This document shows, one piece after another, positions 10,048 to 19,004 of a stretch of 64,000 nucleotides of DNA (position 1 is the first letter of the stretch; each line of letters opens with the position of its first letter). The stretch is taken from the NCBI RefSeq assembly GCF_003382285.1, contig NZ_QTJR01000004.1, positions 186,001 through 250,000 on the forward strand, read 5' to 3'. This DNA comes from Lysobacter soli. Its GTDB lineage: Bacteria; Pseudomonadota; Gammaproteobacteria; Xanthomonadales; Xanthomonadaceae. The notes under the pieces are model-generated. The model was not told the origin of the DNA. It made no database searches and saw only the letters and a list, made by a program, of their open reading frames with translations. A program made the translations under genes and the position numbers.

Positions 10048-11376
10048 ATGGGCACGATGGATCGTACGGGGGCTTGGACCGGCTGGGCGCTGCTCGCCGC
10101 CATCGTGGCGATGCAGCTGCCGCTGATCCTCAACCCCGGTTACTACAGCCACGACGAGCTGCAATGGGCCGCCTTCGCCGACCAGGGCGTGTCGATCCGC
10201 TCGCTGTGGGCGCAGGTGGATGCGTTCCAGTACCGGCCGGTCACGTTCAGCCTGTGGGTCGGGATGTCGTCGCTGATGTTCGACCGCCCGCCGCTGTTCC
10301 ATGGCGTGATGGTGGTCTGGGGCGGCCTCAATGCCGTGATGCTCGCGCGCCTGATGATTCGCCTGGGCGTCGGCGCGAAGGCCGCGGCCGTGGGCGCCAT
10401 CGCGTTCGCGATGAGCGCCTTCGCGGTGCAGACGCACGGGTGGGCTGGCACGCTCGCCGACCTGATCTGGGTGAGCTGCGCGCTGATCGTCGGCCTGTTC
10501 GCCACCGCGGACCGGCGCCCGTGGCAGGTCGTCGCGGCGGCGGCGATCCTCACTGCCATCGGGCTGCTTTCGAAGGAATCGGCGATCGTCATTCCCGCGC
10601 TCGCGGCGCTGGGTTGGCTGTTCCTCGGACGCGGACGCGGGTGGGGCTCGGCGACGATCGGGGCATCCATCCCGACTGCGATCTACCTCGCGCTCCGCCT
10701 CAACGTGATCCTGTTTTCGCCACGCGAAGCGGCGAACTACGAGTGGAGTTTCGCGCTCATCCCGCTGCGCTGGCTCGAATACCAGCTGTTTCCGCCGCTC
10801 GCCACGCGTGCGGCCATCACCGGGCTGCTTCCGGGCTCGGCCACCGAGCCGCGCGTGCTTGTGGCCGCGGTGTTGTGGCTGGCGCTGGCCTGGACCTTCT
10901 GGCGCGCCGGCGCGCGCTGGCTGTGCGCGTTCCTGCTCGTGGGCGGGGCCGCGCTCGGGCCGGTGCTCGTGCTGGCCGAGTCGGCGAACCAGTACGGCTA
11001 CGGCTTCGCCGCGGTCGTCGCGGGCCTCGGCGCCGCGGCGTGGTCGCGGGTCGGTCGTGGCGGTCGCATCGTGCTGGTGCTCTGCGCGGTGCTGAGCGTC
11101 TGGCACGGCGTGAACGTCATGCGCCGCATGCACGAGGTCGGCACCATCCAGTCGCGCTTCTCGCCGGCCGTGGCGAACGTGCTGGAGGATGCGTCCGCGT
11201 ACCCCGTGCGCATCCGTGCCGCCGATGTCGGCCAGCACTGGATCTACCTGCGGCTCACCCACGACATTCCGCAGTACCGCGGCGTGCCGATCGGCGATCG
11301 CGTCCAGCTGGTCGCGTCCGACGCGCCGGCCGATTACGTGATCGCGAAGGACGGCACGCTCTCGCCCGCCAAGTAG
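10048..11376 (+). CDS. Multi-pass membrane protein, glycosyltransferase-like
   Basis: A 442-residue integral membrane protein with about ten hydrophobic segments, the first starting at WALLAAIVAMQL. The first periplasmic loop contains a DE pair (GYYSHDELQWAAF) with aromatic residues, and a later loop has NYEWSF. This layout is reminiscent of GT-C fold glycosyltransferases (PMT/ArnT-like), where an acidic residue in the first loop is catalytic. That is an architectural comparison, not a family match. Start ATG 10048 (MGTMDRTG) has a GGCGGAAG upstream; MDRTG four codons later is an alternative. The gene stands alone, divergent from maeB and convergent with the QEGLA gene. Confidence 0.75.
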   Translation: MGTMDRTGAWTGWALLAAIVAMQLPLILNPGYYSHDELQWAAFADQGVSIRSLWAQVDAFQYRPVTFSLWVGMSSLMFDRPPLFHGVMVVWGGLNAVMLARLMIRLGVGAKAAAVGAIAFAMSAFAVQTHGWAGTLADLIWVSCALIVGLFATADRRPWQVVAAAAILTAIGLLSKESAIVIPALAALGWLFLGRGRGWGSATIGASIPTAIYLALRLNVILFSPREAANYEWSFALIPLRWLEYQLFPPLATRAAITGLLPGSATEPRVLVAAVLWLALAWTFWRAGARWLCAFLLVGGAALGPVLVLAESANQYGYGFAAVVAGLGAAAWSRVGRGGRIVLVLCAVLSVWHGVNVMRRMHEVGTIQSRFSPAVANVLEDASAYPVRIRAADVGQHWIYLRLTHDIPQYRGVPIGDRVQLVASDAPADYVIAKDGTLSPAK

Positions 11377-11378
11377 CG

Positions 11379-12641
11379 CTACAGATCCGGCACGTGGCCG
11401 TCGGCGACGATCTTGTCGAGGCGAATCCGGTTGGCGAACAGCGAGAACGCGAGCATGCCGGCGAGGCCGTTCGCACGCGCTACCCAGTGCGGCAGCCAGC
11501 GGGCGGGCTTGAGCACGCCGCTGGCGAACAGCGGCTCGAAGCGCTGCACGTCGGCCAGTGTCATCTTGCCGGCGAACAGCCAGCGGCACAGTTGCAGCTT
11601 GCGTTCGCGCAGCGCCCAGCGGAAGAACGTGTGCACGCCCAGCAGGCCGCGCAGGTAGACGACATCCTTCGTGAACGCGGTGCCCCCGGTGGTCGGCACG
11701 CCGCGGAACACGCGCTGCGCCGAGGCGAAGCTGTCCTCCGGCTTCTGCCCGGAATCGAGGAAGAAGCGGAAAACCTCGATGAAATCGGCGCCGTTGAGCG
11801 CCATCGCCACCGCCTCGATGCGCAGGCTGATGCGCTTCATGCGGCCGATGTCGATGCTGCCGGTGATCTGTTCGGCGAACGTCGCCAGGCCTTCCTGCGT
11901 GGCGGTGACGCGCGGCGAGGACAGCGCCAGGCTCGGAATCAGCGGCTGCTCGCGGCCGTTGAGCGCGGTGAGCGAATGCACGAACGCCTCGTGCTGCAGC
12001 AGCTGGTGGCGGTCGTAATCGCTGAAGGCGGCACCGAAACGCAGGCGGATACGCGTGGCGCCAGCGGCGGCCTTGGCGATCAGGTCCGGATCGAGCACCA
12101 CGTCGATCACGCGGCCATCGAAGTAGTCGTCCAGCTCGCGCTGCAGCTGCAACTGAAGCGCGGTGGCGGAGATGGTGACGTGCTCGGCCGGCGCCATCAG
12201 CTCGTGGTCGAGTTCGTCGGCGATGGAGATGAAATGCCGCGCCGCATCGCGCGTGGTCGGGCCGTCCCCGGGCAGGCACTGGTCGGGGCGGCCGAACAGC
12301 TGGATCGAGAGATCGCCGACCGTCGTCGTGCCGACGCTCTCGCACAGCGAGGCGGCGATCGACCAGCTGCGCGCCGACTCCATCAGGTAGATGCCGAGCG
12401 GATGCGAGGGATCGGCGGCACTGGCGATCGCGTCCAGTTCGGCGCGCGCGTGGCTGAAGTCGAGCTTCGGGTATTCGGGCTGCGGCAGTCTGACGACGCC
12501 GCGGGCGTAATCGGCGAGGAAGTTCACTTCCTGCCCGGCGGGCCAGCTCACCAGGGCGAGCAGGCGGATGTCCCTCACGGCGTCGACCATGCGCGCGTCG
12601 AGCGCGGCGTGGTGGCCGATGTCGGGGGAGACGTTGTCCAT
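11379..12641 (-). CDS. QEGLA-motif (DUF1704) putative metallopeptidase
   Basis: A 420-residue protein with HEAFVH (217-222) and TQEGLATFAEQ (248-258). This is the signature of the family annotated as flavohemoglobin expression-modulating QEGLA-motif protein (DUF1704). Family members share an HExxxH metal-binding motif with the eukaryotic tubulin-tail peptidase MATCAP, so peptidase activity is plausible. The substrate in bacteria is unknown to me. No signal peptide is present; the protein is probably cytoplasmic. Start ATG 12641. Only two bases separate its stop from that of the convergent membrane-protein gene. Confidence 0.85.
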   Translation of the reverse strand: MDNVSPDIGHHAALDARMVDAVRDIRLLALVSWPAGQEVNFLADYARGVVRLPQPEYPKLDFSHARAELDAIASAADPSHPLGIYLMESARSWSIAASLCESVGTTTVGDLSIQLFGRPDQCLPGDGPTTRDAARHFISIADELDHELMAPAEHVTISATALQLQLQRELDDYFDGRVIDVVLDPDLIAKAAAGATRIRLRFGAAFSDYDRHQLLQHEAFVHSLTALNGREQPLIPSLALSSPRVTATQEGLATFAEQITGSIDIGRMKRISLRIEAVAMALNGADFIEVFRFFLDSGQKPEDSFASAQRVFRGVPTTGGTAFTKDVVYLRGLLGVHTFFRWALRERKLQLCRWLFAGKMTLADVQRFEPLFASGVLKPARWLPHWVARANGLAGMLAFSLFANRIRLDKIVADGHVPDL

Positions 12642-12702
12642 CGCTTCCTACTCCTCCCCCTGCGTGCAGGGGGACGGAGCAAAGCTGCAGCAGAGCGCGC
12701 GG

Positions 12703-13833
12703 TCAGTGCCGCCCATACTTCTCGTCCAGCCGCTTGTTCAGCGCCTTGCCCTGCACTTTCTCGTCGGCCTTCTGCGCGCGGCGGTTCGCGAGCTTGTTCG
12801 CGGCGCCGGCCACTTCATCGCTGAGCTTGAGGTAGTTGGCGAAGCGCTGGGGATCGAGCTTTCCTGCTTCGATCGCCGCGCGCACCGCGCAACCGGGCTC
12901 CTTGGCGTGCTTGCAGTCGCGGAAGCGGCACTGCTCGGCGAGCGCTTCGATGTCGCTGAAATTCTCGGCGACGTCTTCCTCGCCGGTCGGCTTGAGCTCG
13001 CGCATGCCGGGCGTGTCGATCAGGCAGGCGCCCGAGGGCAACGGGATCAGCGCGCGGTGCGTGGTGGTGTGGCGGCCGCGCGAATCGTGTTCGCGGACCT
13101 CGCCGGTCTTCATCTTCTCGATGCCCAGCAGCGTGTTGGTCAGCGTGGATTTGCCGGCGCCGGAGCTGCCGACCAGCACCGCCGTGCGGCCCGGGCCGAG
13201 CCATTCGTTGAGCGTCGCGACGCTGGCGGGATCCTTCGCGTTGACCGCGCGCACGGCGACGCCCTGCGCGGCCAGTTCGACGAGGGTGGACATCGCCTCG
13301 TCCGCGTCGGCCGCCTCCGCCTGGTCGGCCTTGGTCAGCACGACCACCGGCTCCACGCCGCCGCCGCGGACCAGCAGCAGGTAGCGCTCGATGCGGCGCG
13401 GGTTGAAGTCCGCGTCCAGCCCGCACACGACGAAAACGGTGTCGACGTTCGCCGCGATGAGCTGCTGCTGGTAGTGCTCGCCCGCCGCGCCGCGCTTGAT
13501 CGTGGTCCGCCGCGGCAGCAATGCGACGGCCTTCTTGCCTTCGATCAGGAGCCAGTCGCCCACGCCCGGGCGCTGGTCGATGGTGACCGTGCCCTTGCGG
13601 TAGCCCGGCGGCCGCTGCCATTCGGGCAGCGATTCGACCGGGAAACCGGTGTCGGGGCCGTCGGCGACGATGTAGCCGCTGCGATGCTGCTCGACCACGC
13701 GCGCCGGTCGGGCCTGTGGATGGGCGGCCATCAGCTCGCGCCACTGGGCCTCGGGGCCTGATGCGCCCTCCGGCGCCGGCGCGTCCGCGGACAGCGGCCA
13801 GCCGATCGCCTGGAGGGCGTCGAAAGAGGACAT
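12703..13833 (-). CDS. rsgA: Ribosome small-subunit-dependent GTPase A
   Basis: RsgA is a circularly permuted GTPase that checks maturation of the 30S subunit. The 376 residues carry G4 TKAD (167-170), G1 VGSSGAGKST (221-230) and G3 DTPG (273-276) in the permuted order. An OB-fold region precedes them, and the C-terminal zinc knuckle has Cys302, Cys307, His309 and Cys315. Start ATG 13833 (MSSFDALQAIGW) gives a normal family length; the upstream extension is Arg/Pro-rich and unlikely. It is divergent from alaA. Confidence 0.95.
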   Translation of the reverse strand: MSSFDALQAIGWPLSADAPAPEGASGPEAQWRELMAAHPQARPARVVEQHRSGYIVADGPDTGFPVESLPEWQRPPGYRKGTVTIDQRPGVGDWLLIEGKKAVALLPRRTTIKRGAAGEHYQQQLIAANVDTVFVVCGLDADFNPRRIERYLLLVRGGGVEPVVVLTKADQAEAADADEAMSTLVELAAQGVAVRAVNAKDPASVATLNEWLGPGRTAVLVGSSGAGKSTLTNTLLGIEKMKTGEVREHDSRGRHTTTHRALIPLPSGACLIDTPGMRELKPTGEEDVAENFSDIEALAEQCRFRDCKHAKEPGCAVRAAIEAGKLDPQRFANYLKLSDEVAGAANKLANRRAQKADEKVQGKALNKRLDEKYGRH

Positions 13834-14026
13834 CAAGCGCGTCGGAAGGTTGGGGCCATGGCCCGGGATTCTAGTGCGCCGCGCGCGACGGTGGGCGCGC
13901 GGACGCACGCTTGTGCGAATCGCGTTGGAAGTTTCGAAGGAGATCGCCTCCGAAATGGCGCGTTTCGCTGTTCTCGCGCCCGGTTTGGGCTAGTCTGGCC
14001 CTCCGAATCCCTTTCCTGCCGCTGCA

Positions 14027-15277
14027 ATGTCCCTGCCCCCCGTGAAGACCCGCGAACGCCTGTCCGAAGTCCGTTACGAGATCCGCGGTGAACTGGCACG
14101 GCGAGCCCGCGAGCTGGAGGGCCAGGGGCGCAAGCTGATCAAGCTCAACATCGGCAACCCGGGCGCGTTCGGTTTCCGCGCGCCGGAGCACCTGCAGCGC
14201 GCGATCGCCGACCGCATCAGCGATACCGACCCCTACACGCACCAGCAGGGCCTGCCGCAGGCGCGCGAGGCCATCGCCGCGTTCCACAAGCAGCGCGGCA
14301 CGCCGAACGCGAGCCCGGAGCGCGTGTTCGTCGGCAACGGCGTGAGCGAGCTGATCGACCTGTCGCTGCGCGCACTGCTCAATCCGGGCGACGAAGTCCT
14401 GCTGCCCTCGCCCGACTATCCGCTGTGGTCGGCCGCGACCATCCTCAACGACGGGCGCCCGGTCTATTACCGCTGCCTGCCGGAAAACGGCTTCCTGCCC
14501 GATCCGGACGAAATCGCGTCGCTGGTGTCCAGCCGCACGCGCGCCATCGTGCTGATCAACCCGAACAATCCGACCGGTGCCGCGTATCCGCGCGAGCTGC
14601 TGGAGCAGATCGTCGCGATCGCGCAGCGCCACAAGCTGCTGCTGATGTGCGACGAGATCTACGACTCGATCCTTTACGGCGATGCGAAGTTCGAGCCGAT
14701 CGCGCCGATCGCCGGCGACCTGCCGTGCCTGTCCTTCGGCGGCCTGAGCAAGGTGCATCGCGCCTGCGGCTGGCGCGTGGGCTGGGCGGTGCTGTCGGGC
14801 GACCCGGTCGCCAGCGGCAACCTGCACCACGCGATGGACCTGCTCGGTGCGCTGCGCCTGTGCGCCAACGTGCCGGGACAGTTCGCCATCGAAGCGGCGC
14901 TGCACGGCGAAGACACCATCGCGCCGCTGTGCGCGCCAGGTGGTCGCCTGTTCGAGGCGCGCCGCGCGGTCATCGAGAGCATCGAGCAGAGCCGCCACCT
15001 CGAACTCGTCGCGCCGGCCGGCGCGCTGTATGCGTTCCCGGCGGTGACCGGCGCGGCGGCGCAGGGCTTCGACGATCACCGTTTCGCGCTGGAACTGCTG
15101 GAAACCGAAGACGTCCTCGTCGTGCCGGGTTCGAGTTTCAACGTGCCGTACCGCAACCATTTCCGCGTGACATTGCTGCCGCAGCCGGACGACCTGCGCG
15201 AAGTGTTCCGCCGCGTTGAACGCCTGCTCGACCGCTACGCGCAGGCCGATGCCGACGCGCAGGTCGCGGTGGCCTGA
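14027..15277 (+). CDS. alaA: PLP-dependent aminotransferase, AlaA-like
   Basis: A class I/II fold-I aminotransferase of 416 residues. NPNNPTG (178-184) contacts the substrate, CDEIYD (208-213) holds the Asp that binds the pyridine nitrogen, and SFGGLSKVHRACGWRVGW carries the Schiff-base Lys242. These motifs are those of glutamate-pyruvate aminotransferase AlaA, which makes alanine from pyruvate and glutamate; related aspartate aminotransferases cannot be excluded. Start ATG 14027. The stop overlaps the start of the SGNH hydrolase gene (TGATG), so the two are translationally coupled. Confidence 0.88.
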   Translation: MSLPPVKTRERLSEVRYEIRGELARRARELEGQGRKLIKLNIGNPGAFGFRAPEHLQRAIADRISDTDPYTHQQGLPQAREAIAAFHKQRGTPNASPERVFVGNGVSELIDLSLRALLNPGDEVLLPSPDYPLWSAATILNDGRPVYYRCLPENGFLPDPDEIASLVSSRTRAIVLINPNNPTGAAYPRELLEQIVAIAQRHKLLLMCDEIYDSILYGDAKFEPIAPIAGDLPCLSFGGLSKVHRACGWRVGWAVLSGDPVASGNLHHAMDLLGALRLCANVPGQFAIEAALHGEDTIAPLCAPGGRLFEARRAVIESIEQSRHLELVAPAGALYAFPAVTGAAAQGFDDHRFALELLETEDVLVVPGSSFNVPYRNHFRVTLLPQPDDLREVFRRVERLLDRYAQADADAQVAVA

Positions 15278-15906
15278 TGGCGAACGCGCCCGCCACCGCG
15301 CTGTCCTTCCTCGCCCTGGGCGACAGTTACACCATCGGCGAAGGCGTGCCCGAAAGCGGCCGCTGGCCGGTGCAGCTGGCCAAGGCGCTGCGCGAAGAGG
15401 GCATCGCGCTGGCCGATCCGCGCATCATCGCGACCACCGGCTGGACCACCGACGAGCTCGCGTGGGGTATCGACGGCGCCGAACCGCTGGGCGAATGGGA
15501 TTTCGTCACGCTGCTGATCGGCGTGAACAACCAGTACCGCGGGCGCAGCGCGATCGACTTCCGCGGCGAGTTCGAAACGCTGCTGCAGCGCGCGATCCGC
15601 TACGCGCGCGGTCGCGCAGACCGCGTTCTCGTGCTGTCGATTCCAGACTGGGGCGTGACGCCGTTCGTGAAGACGACCCAGGCGACGCCGGAACAGGTCG
15701 CCACCGAGCTCGACGCCTACAACGCCGCCGCGCAGGTGGTGTGCGAGGCGCATGAGGTCGCGTACGTCGACATCACGCCGATCTCGCGCGAACGCGGCGC
15801 CGAGCCGGAGATGCTCGCCGACGACGGGCTGCATCCGTCTGCCGCGATGTACACGCTGTGGACCGCGCTGGCGCTGCCGGCCGCGCGTTCGCTACTGCAA
15901 CGCTGA
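15277..15906 (+). CDS. SGNH/GDSL-family hydrolase
   Basis: A 209-residue esterase-like protein. Block I is FLALGDSYTIGEG with nucleophile Ser17; the oxyanion-hole Asn lies in IGVNNQY (81-87); block V is DDGLHPS with Asp183 and His186. This is a complete SGNH catalytic set. No signal peptide is evident, so it probably acts in the cytoplasm on an unknown ester or thioester. It overlaps alaA by one base and is followed 10 bp later by the methyltransferase gene, forming a likely three-gene operon. Confidence 0.88.
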   Translation: MANAPATALSFLALGDSYTIGEGVPESGRWPVQLAKALREEGIALADPRIIATTGWTTDELAWGIDGAEPLGEWDFVTLLIGVNNQYRGRSAIDFRGEFETLLQRAIRYARGRADRVLVLSIPDWGVTPFVKTTQATPEQVATELDAYNAAAQVVCEAHEVAYVDITPISRERGAEPEMLADDGLHPSAAMYTLWTALALPAARSLLQR

Positions 15907-15916
15907 AGGAACCCAC

Positions 15917-16612
15917 GTGAACGCAGACGGCCTGATGGTCCGCCCGCTTCCGCCACAGCGCGCGGACGACATCGCGCGTGCGTTCCTGCCGCGCTGGTAC
16001 ATCCGGTACGACTACTACTACGCGCGCACCAAGCTCGGCACCGATCCGCTGTATCCCGGCGTGTGCGACGTGCTTCGCGGCACGCGCGCGCCGCTGCTCG
16101 ACATCGGTTGCGGGCTCGGCCTGCTCGCGCATGCGCTGCGTGCCGACGGGCAGACGATGCCGTATCGCGGGGTCGACAACGATGCGAGCAAGGTCGAACG
16201 CGGCCGCCGCGCCGCGGCGCGTTGCGGGCTCGACGGCGTGGAATTCGGCACGGCGGACCTCGGCGCGCAGTTGCCCGCGCATCGCGGCAGCGTGGCGCTG
16301 CTCGACGTGATGCAGTTCGTGCCCGAAGACGCCCAGATGCGCGCCATCGACACCTGCATCGGCATGCTCGAACCGGGCGCGAAGCTGGTCATCCGCACGG
16401 GGCTGGCGGACGGCAGCCATCGCGCGCAGGTCACCCGCGCGGTGGACGTGTTCGCCAAGGTCGTCGGCTGGATGAACGCCGCGCCGATCCACTATCCGGA
16501 CGCGGAAATGCTTCGCGCGCGCTTCGATGCCGCCGGCCTGCGTTCGGAATTCGTGTCGCTGCGCGGGAACACGCCGTTCAACAATTTCCGGATCGTGGCA
16601 TCGCGCGATTAA
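15917..16612 (+). CDS. SAM-dependent methyltransferase
   Basis: A 231-residue class I methyltransferase. Motif I is LLDIGCGLGLLAHAL (60-74), an acidic residue in RGVDNDASK follows beta2, and VALLDVMQFVPED corresponds to motif IV. Start GTG 15917 was chosen because GAAGGA lies at 15905-15910 with proper spacing; ATG 15935 is an alternative. The substrate is unknown. It is the last gene of the alaA operon, and its 3' end overlaps the convergent deacetylase gene by 35 bp. Confidence 0.82.
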   Translation: MNADGLMVRPLPPQRADDIARAFLPRWYIRYDYYYARTKLGTDPLYPGVCDVLRGTRAPLLDIGCGLGLLAHALRADGQTMPYRGVDNDASKVERGRRAAARCGLDGVEFGTADLGAQLPAHRGSVALLDVMQFVPEDAQMRAIDTCIGMLEPGAKLVIRTGLADGSHRAQVTRAVDVFAKVVGWMNAAPIHYPDAEMLRARFDAAGLRSEFVSLRGNTPFNNFRIVASRD

Positions 16613-17420
16613 GCGGTTCGCCGCCTCGGGTTGCAGGAGCCGGTTCCAGTTCCTCCGGCAAGACCGTCCCGAACCCGAGCGCCTTCAATCGCACCAGCAG
16701 CGTCGCCAGCGTTTCCACGTTGCGCCCATGCGCCGCGCCTTCGTGCAGCAGCACGATCGCACCGGGCGCAAGGTCGCGTTCGATGCGCGCCACCACACCG
16801 GCCGGATCGCGCAGCACGGCGTCGTAACCCCGCGCCGACCACGCCACACGCGCGAGGTCGTGACGTTTCAGCGATGCGGCGACGAACGGATTCGACATGC
16901 CCACCACCGCGCGGAACCAGCGCGGTCGCGCGCCCGTGAGAAAGGTGAGGGCCGCCTGCGCCTCGTCGATCTGTTGGCGCATCGCCCGCGGCGGCAGCGC
17001 CCAGAACCACGCCTGCGGATGCGTGTGGCTGTGCTGCCCGATGCCGTGGCCGCGGCGGACGATCTCGGCGACCAGCTCCGGCCGCGCCTGCGCGCGCTCG
17101 CCGACGAGGAAGAGCGTGGCCTTCGCATCGTGCTGGTCGAGCAGGTCGAGCACCGCGCGGGTGTCGTCGGACGGGCCGTCGTCGATGGTCAGCCAGACGA
17201 CGCGCTCGTTCGTCGGCAACCGGCTCAACACCGGGCTGAGGAGGCGGGATTGCGGGCGCAGCGTGGCCCAGACGAGCGCGCCGTGCGTGACCAGCAGCGC
17301 GGGCAGGCCGGCCTTCCAGCCCCAGAGCCACCAGATCGCCACGACGGCGGCTTGCGAGAGTCCGAAGATCCAGGCCCATGCGTGCGGGTGGCGGGGCGGC
17401 TGGTGGAGGGGCGTGGGCAT
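16578..17420 (-). CDS. Membrane-anchored polysaccharide deacetylase (NodB domain)
   Basis: A 280-residue protein with two N-terminal membrane segments (about 16-34 and 38-55) followed by a NodB-type carbohydrate esterase 4 domain. The metal and catalytic motifs are TIDDGPSDDT (Asp80/Asp81) and HSHTH (130-134). WFRAVVGMSNP lies where the RPPYG-type motif 3 is expected but is altered, and LLHEGAAHG is near the end. Family members remove N- or O-acetyl groups from cell-envelope polysaccharides. ATG 17420 starts just before the membrane segments; the longer frame reads into a dispersed repeat. Confidence 0.83.
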   Translation of the reverse strand: MPTPLHQPPRHPHAWAWIFGLSQAAVVAIWWLWGWKAGLPALLVTHGALVWATLRPQSRLLSPVLSRLPTNERVVWLTIDDGPSDDTRAVLDLLDQHDAKATLFLVGERAQARPELVAEIVRRGHGIGQHSHTHPQAWFWALPPRAMRQQIDEAQAALTFLTGARPRWFRAVVGMSNPFVAASLKRHDLARVAWSARGYDAVLRDPAGVVARIERDLAPGAIVLLHEGAAHGRNVETLATLLVRLKALGFGTVLPEELEPAPATRGGEPLNRAMPRSGNC

Positions 17421-17479
17421 GAGGGGATGGTACGCAAAGACTGGAATATCGCCGCGACGGCAAGGGGCTGGGCGTCTGA

Positions 17480-17710
17480 GCCCCTCTCCCTGCGGGAGAG
17501 GGGTTGGGGTGAGGGGCAACGAAGCGGGAGCGGCGACCAATCATTGCGTTACCGCGCAGGGGGTGTTGCTTGGATCCAGCGCGAACCACATCGGCTTCGG
17601 AGACCAGAATGGATTCCAGCTTTCGCTGGAATGACGAGCATGGTGGTTCGCCGAGCCCTCAGCGCAGGGAGGCTGCAGGCCTGGGCCCCGGCTTTCGCCG
17701 CGATGACGGT
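17480..17710. repeat. Dispersed repeats, one family A and two family B
   Basis: The 363-bp gap 17421-17783 contains no credible gene. It has a family-A hairpin with its TTGGGGTGAGG tail at 17480-17515 and family-B hairpins at 17608-17637 (GGATTCCAGC/GCTGGAATGAC) and 17678-17710. The two B copies have different stems in which both arms have changed together, the pattern expected if the hairpin is maintained. Confidence 0.8.
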
Positions 17711-17783
17711 CAAAGGCGACGCCGGGTTGCCAAACCCCTTCCCCGCCCCCACATGCACCCCATTCCCACCCGGTAGTCCGCCC

Positions 17784-18710
17784 ATGTCGCTCGACCCCGC
17801 GCTGCGTTCGCGCATCGAAACCCTGCTGCAGTCCAACCGCGTCGTCCTGTTCATGAAGGGCGCGCCCGAAGCGCCGCAGTGCGGGTTCTCGGCCAAGGCC
17901 GTCGGAGTGCTCAACGCGCTGCTGCCGGACGGCTACGCGCACGTGAACGTGCTGGCCGACGCCGACATCCGCGAAGGCATCAAGCAGTACGGCAACTGGC
18001 CGACGATCCCGCAGCTGTACATCGACGGCGAGCTCGTCGGCGGCAGCGACATCGTCGAGCAGATGGCCGGCAGCGGCGAGCTGCACACCGCGCTCGGCCT
18101 GCCGCCGCCGGACCGCCGTCCGCCGGAGTTCACCATCACGCCCGAAGCGCTCGACATGCTGCGCAGCGCCATCGACAACGCCGGCGGCGGGTATGCCGTA
18201 CAGATCGACATCGACGCGCGCCATAACGTGCGCCTGCAGCTGGCGCCGATCGACGCGAACGCGGTGGCGATCGAGATCGAAGGCGTGCGCCTGCAGACCG
18301 ACGCGCTGCAGGTTCGTCGCGCCGACGGCATCAGCATCGACTGGGTCGACGACGAGCGCGGCCGCGGCCTGGCCGTGACGCATCCGCTCGCCGCACCGCC
18401 GGTGCGGACGCTGTCGCCGCACGAGGCCGACGCGCGCGTTCGCGCCGGTGCGCTGCGCCTGGTGGACGTGCGACCGGCCGACGAGCGCTCGCTGGCCGCC
18501 GCGCCGGTCGCCTTCGACACGCTCGACGGCGGCATCGAGCCCCTGCAGGCGCTGCCGAAGGACACGCCGCTCGCCTTCCTGTGCCATCACGGCGGCCGCA
18601 GCCAGCAGGCGGCGGAACACTTCCGCGGCCTGGGTTTCCGCGAGGTCTACAACGTCGTCGGCGGCATCGACGCGTGGGCGGACTTCGACGCGGCGATCCC
18701 GAAGTACTGA
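17784..18710 (+). CDS. grxD: Monothiol glutaredoxin (Grx4 type) fused to A-type-like and rhodanese domains
   Basis: A 308-residue three-domain protein. Residues 1-105 are a Grx4-type monothiol glutaredoxin with Lys25 (FMKG) and the CGFS site (33-36), which binds a [2Fe-2S] cluster with glutathione in known relatives. Residues about 115-200 read like an A-type iron-sulfur carrier (ITPEALDMLRSAI; ISIDWVDDERGRGLAVTHP) but have no cysteine. Residues about 206-308 are a rhodanese domain with Cys267 in FLCHHGGRSQQAA. E. coli GrxD has only the first domain. Iron-sulfur or sulfur trafficking is the likely role. ATG 17784 is the first start that matches the family. The stop lies within the first unit of a heptamer repeat. 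Confidence 0.9.
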   Translation: MSLDPALRSRIETLLQSNRVVLFMKGAPEAPQCGFSAKAVGVLNALLPDGYAHVNVLADADIREGIKQYGNWPTIPQLYIDGELVGGSDIVEQMAGSGELHTALGLPPPDRRPPEFTITPEALDMLRSAIDNAGGGYAVQIDIDARHNVRLQLAPIDANAVAIEIEGVRLQTDALQVRRADGISIDWVDDERGRGLAVTHPLAAPPVRTLSPHEADARVRAGALRLVDVRPADERSLAAAPVAFDTLDGGIEPLQALPKDTPLAFLCHHGGRSQQAAEHFRGLGFREVYNVVGGIDAWADFDAAIPKY

Positions 18711-18757
18711 TTCGGGATTCGGGATTCGGGATTCGGGATTCGGGATTCGGGATTCGG
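18709..18757. repeat. Seven tandem copies of GATTCGG
   Basis: Seven perfect, head-to-tail GATTCGG units start inside the grxD stop codon and end in a diverged eighth unit (GATTGCA). A two-unit version at 56932-56945 is followed by the same GCAGGAGCGTGTCCGAAG sequence as here, so the heptamer belongs to a larger dispersed unit. Copy number is likely to vary between strains through slippage. Confidence 0.95.
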
Positions 18758-18760
18758 GAT

Positions 18761-18884
18761 TGCAGGAGCGTGTCCGAAGCCGTCATCCCGGCGAAAGCCG
18801 GGACCCAGGCCCGTAACCCGCGGGCACTCCCGCGCCGGTGAACACCATCACCGTCGTTCCCGCGAACGCGGGGATGACGGCGCT
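18761..18884. repeat. Composite repeat with two family-B hairpins
   Basis: After the heptamers comes GCAGGAGCGTGTCCGAAG, then a family-B hairpin at 18781-18815 and another, more diverged, at 18851-18880. The arrangement is nearly the same as at 56944-57061, pointing to a duplicated composite element. No reading frame here is credible. Confidence 0.8.
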
Positions 18885-19004
18885 TCTTCTGCACGACACC
18901 GCTCGCCTCACCGCATCCCCGCCACGCTTCGCCGCGTGGAACCGCAACGTGCCGGCCGCAACGCTTAGCCTCAGGCCTGCGGCGCTTGCCGCGCACGTTT
19001 CCCG

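Noticed and set aside
16578-17540. Longer N-terminus for the polysaccharide deacetylase
   Set aside because: The extra 40 residues are translated from a family-A repeat; the membrane anchor starts right after ATG 17420.
18709-18757. CRISPR-like array
   Set aside because: Seven-base units without spacers; a simple tandem repeat.
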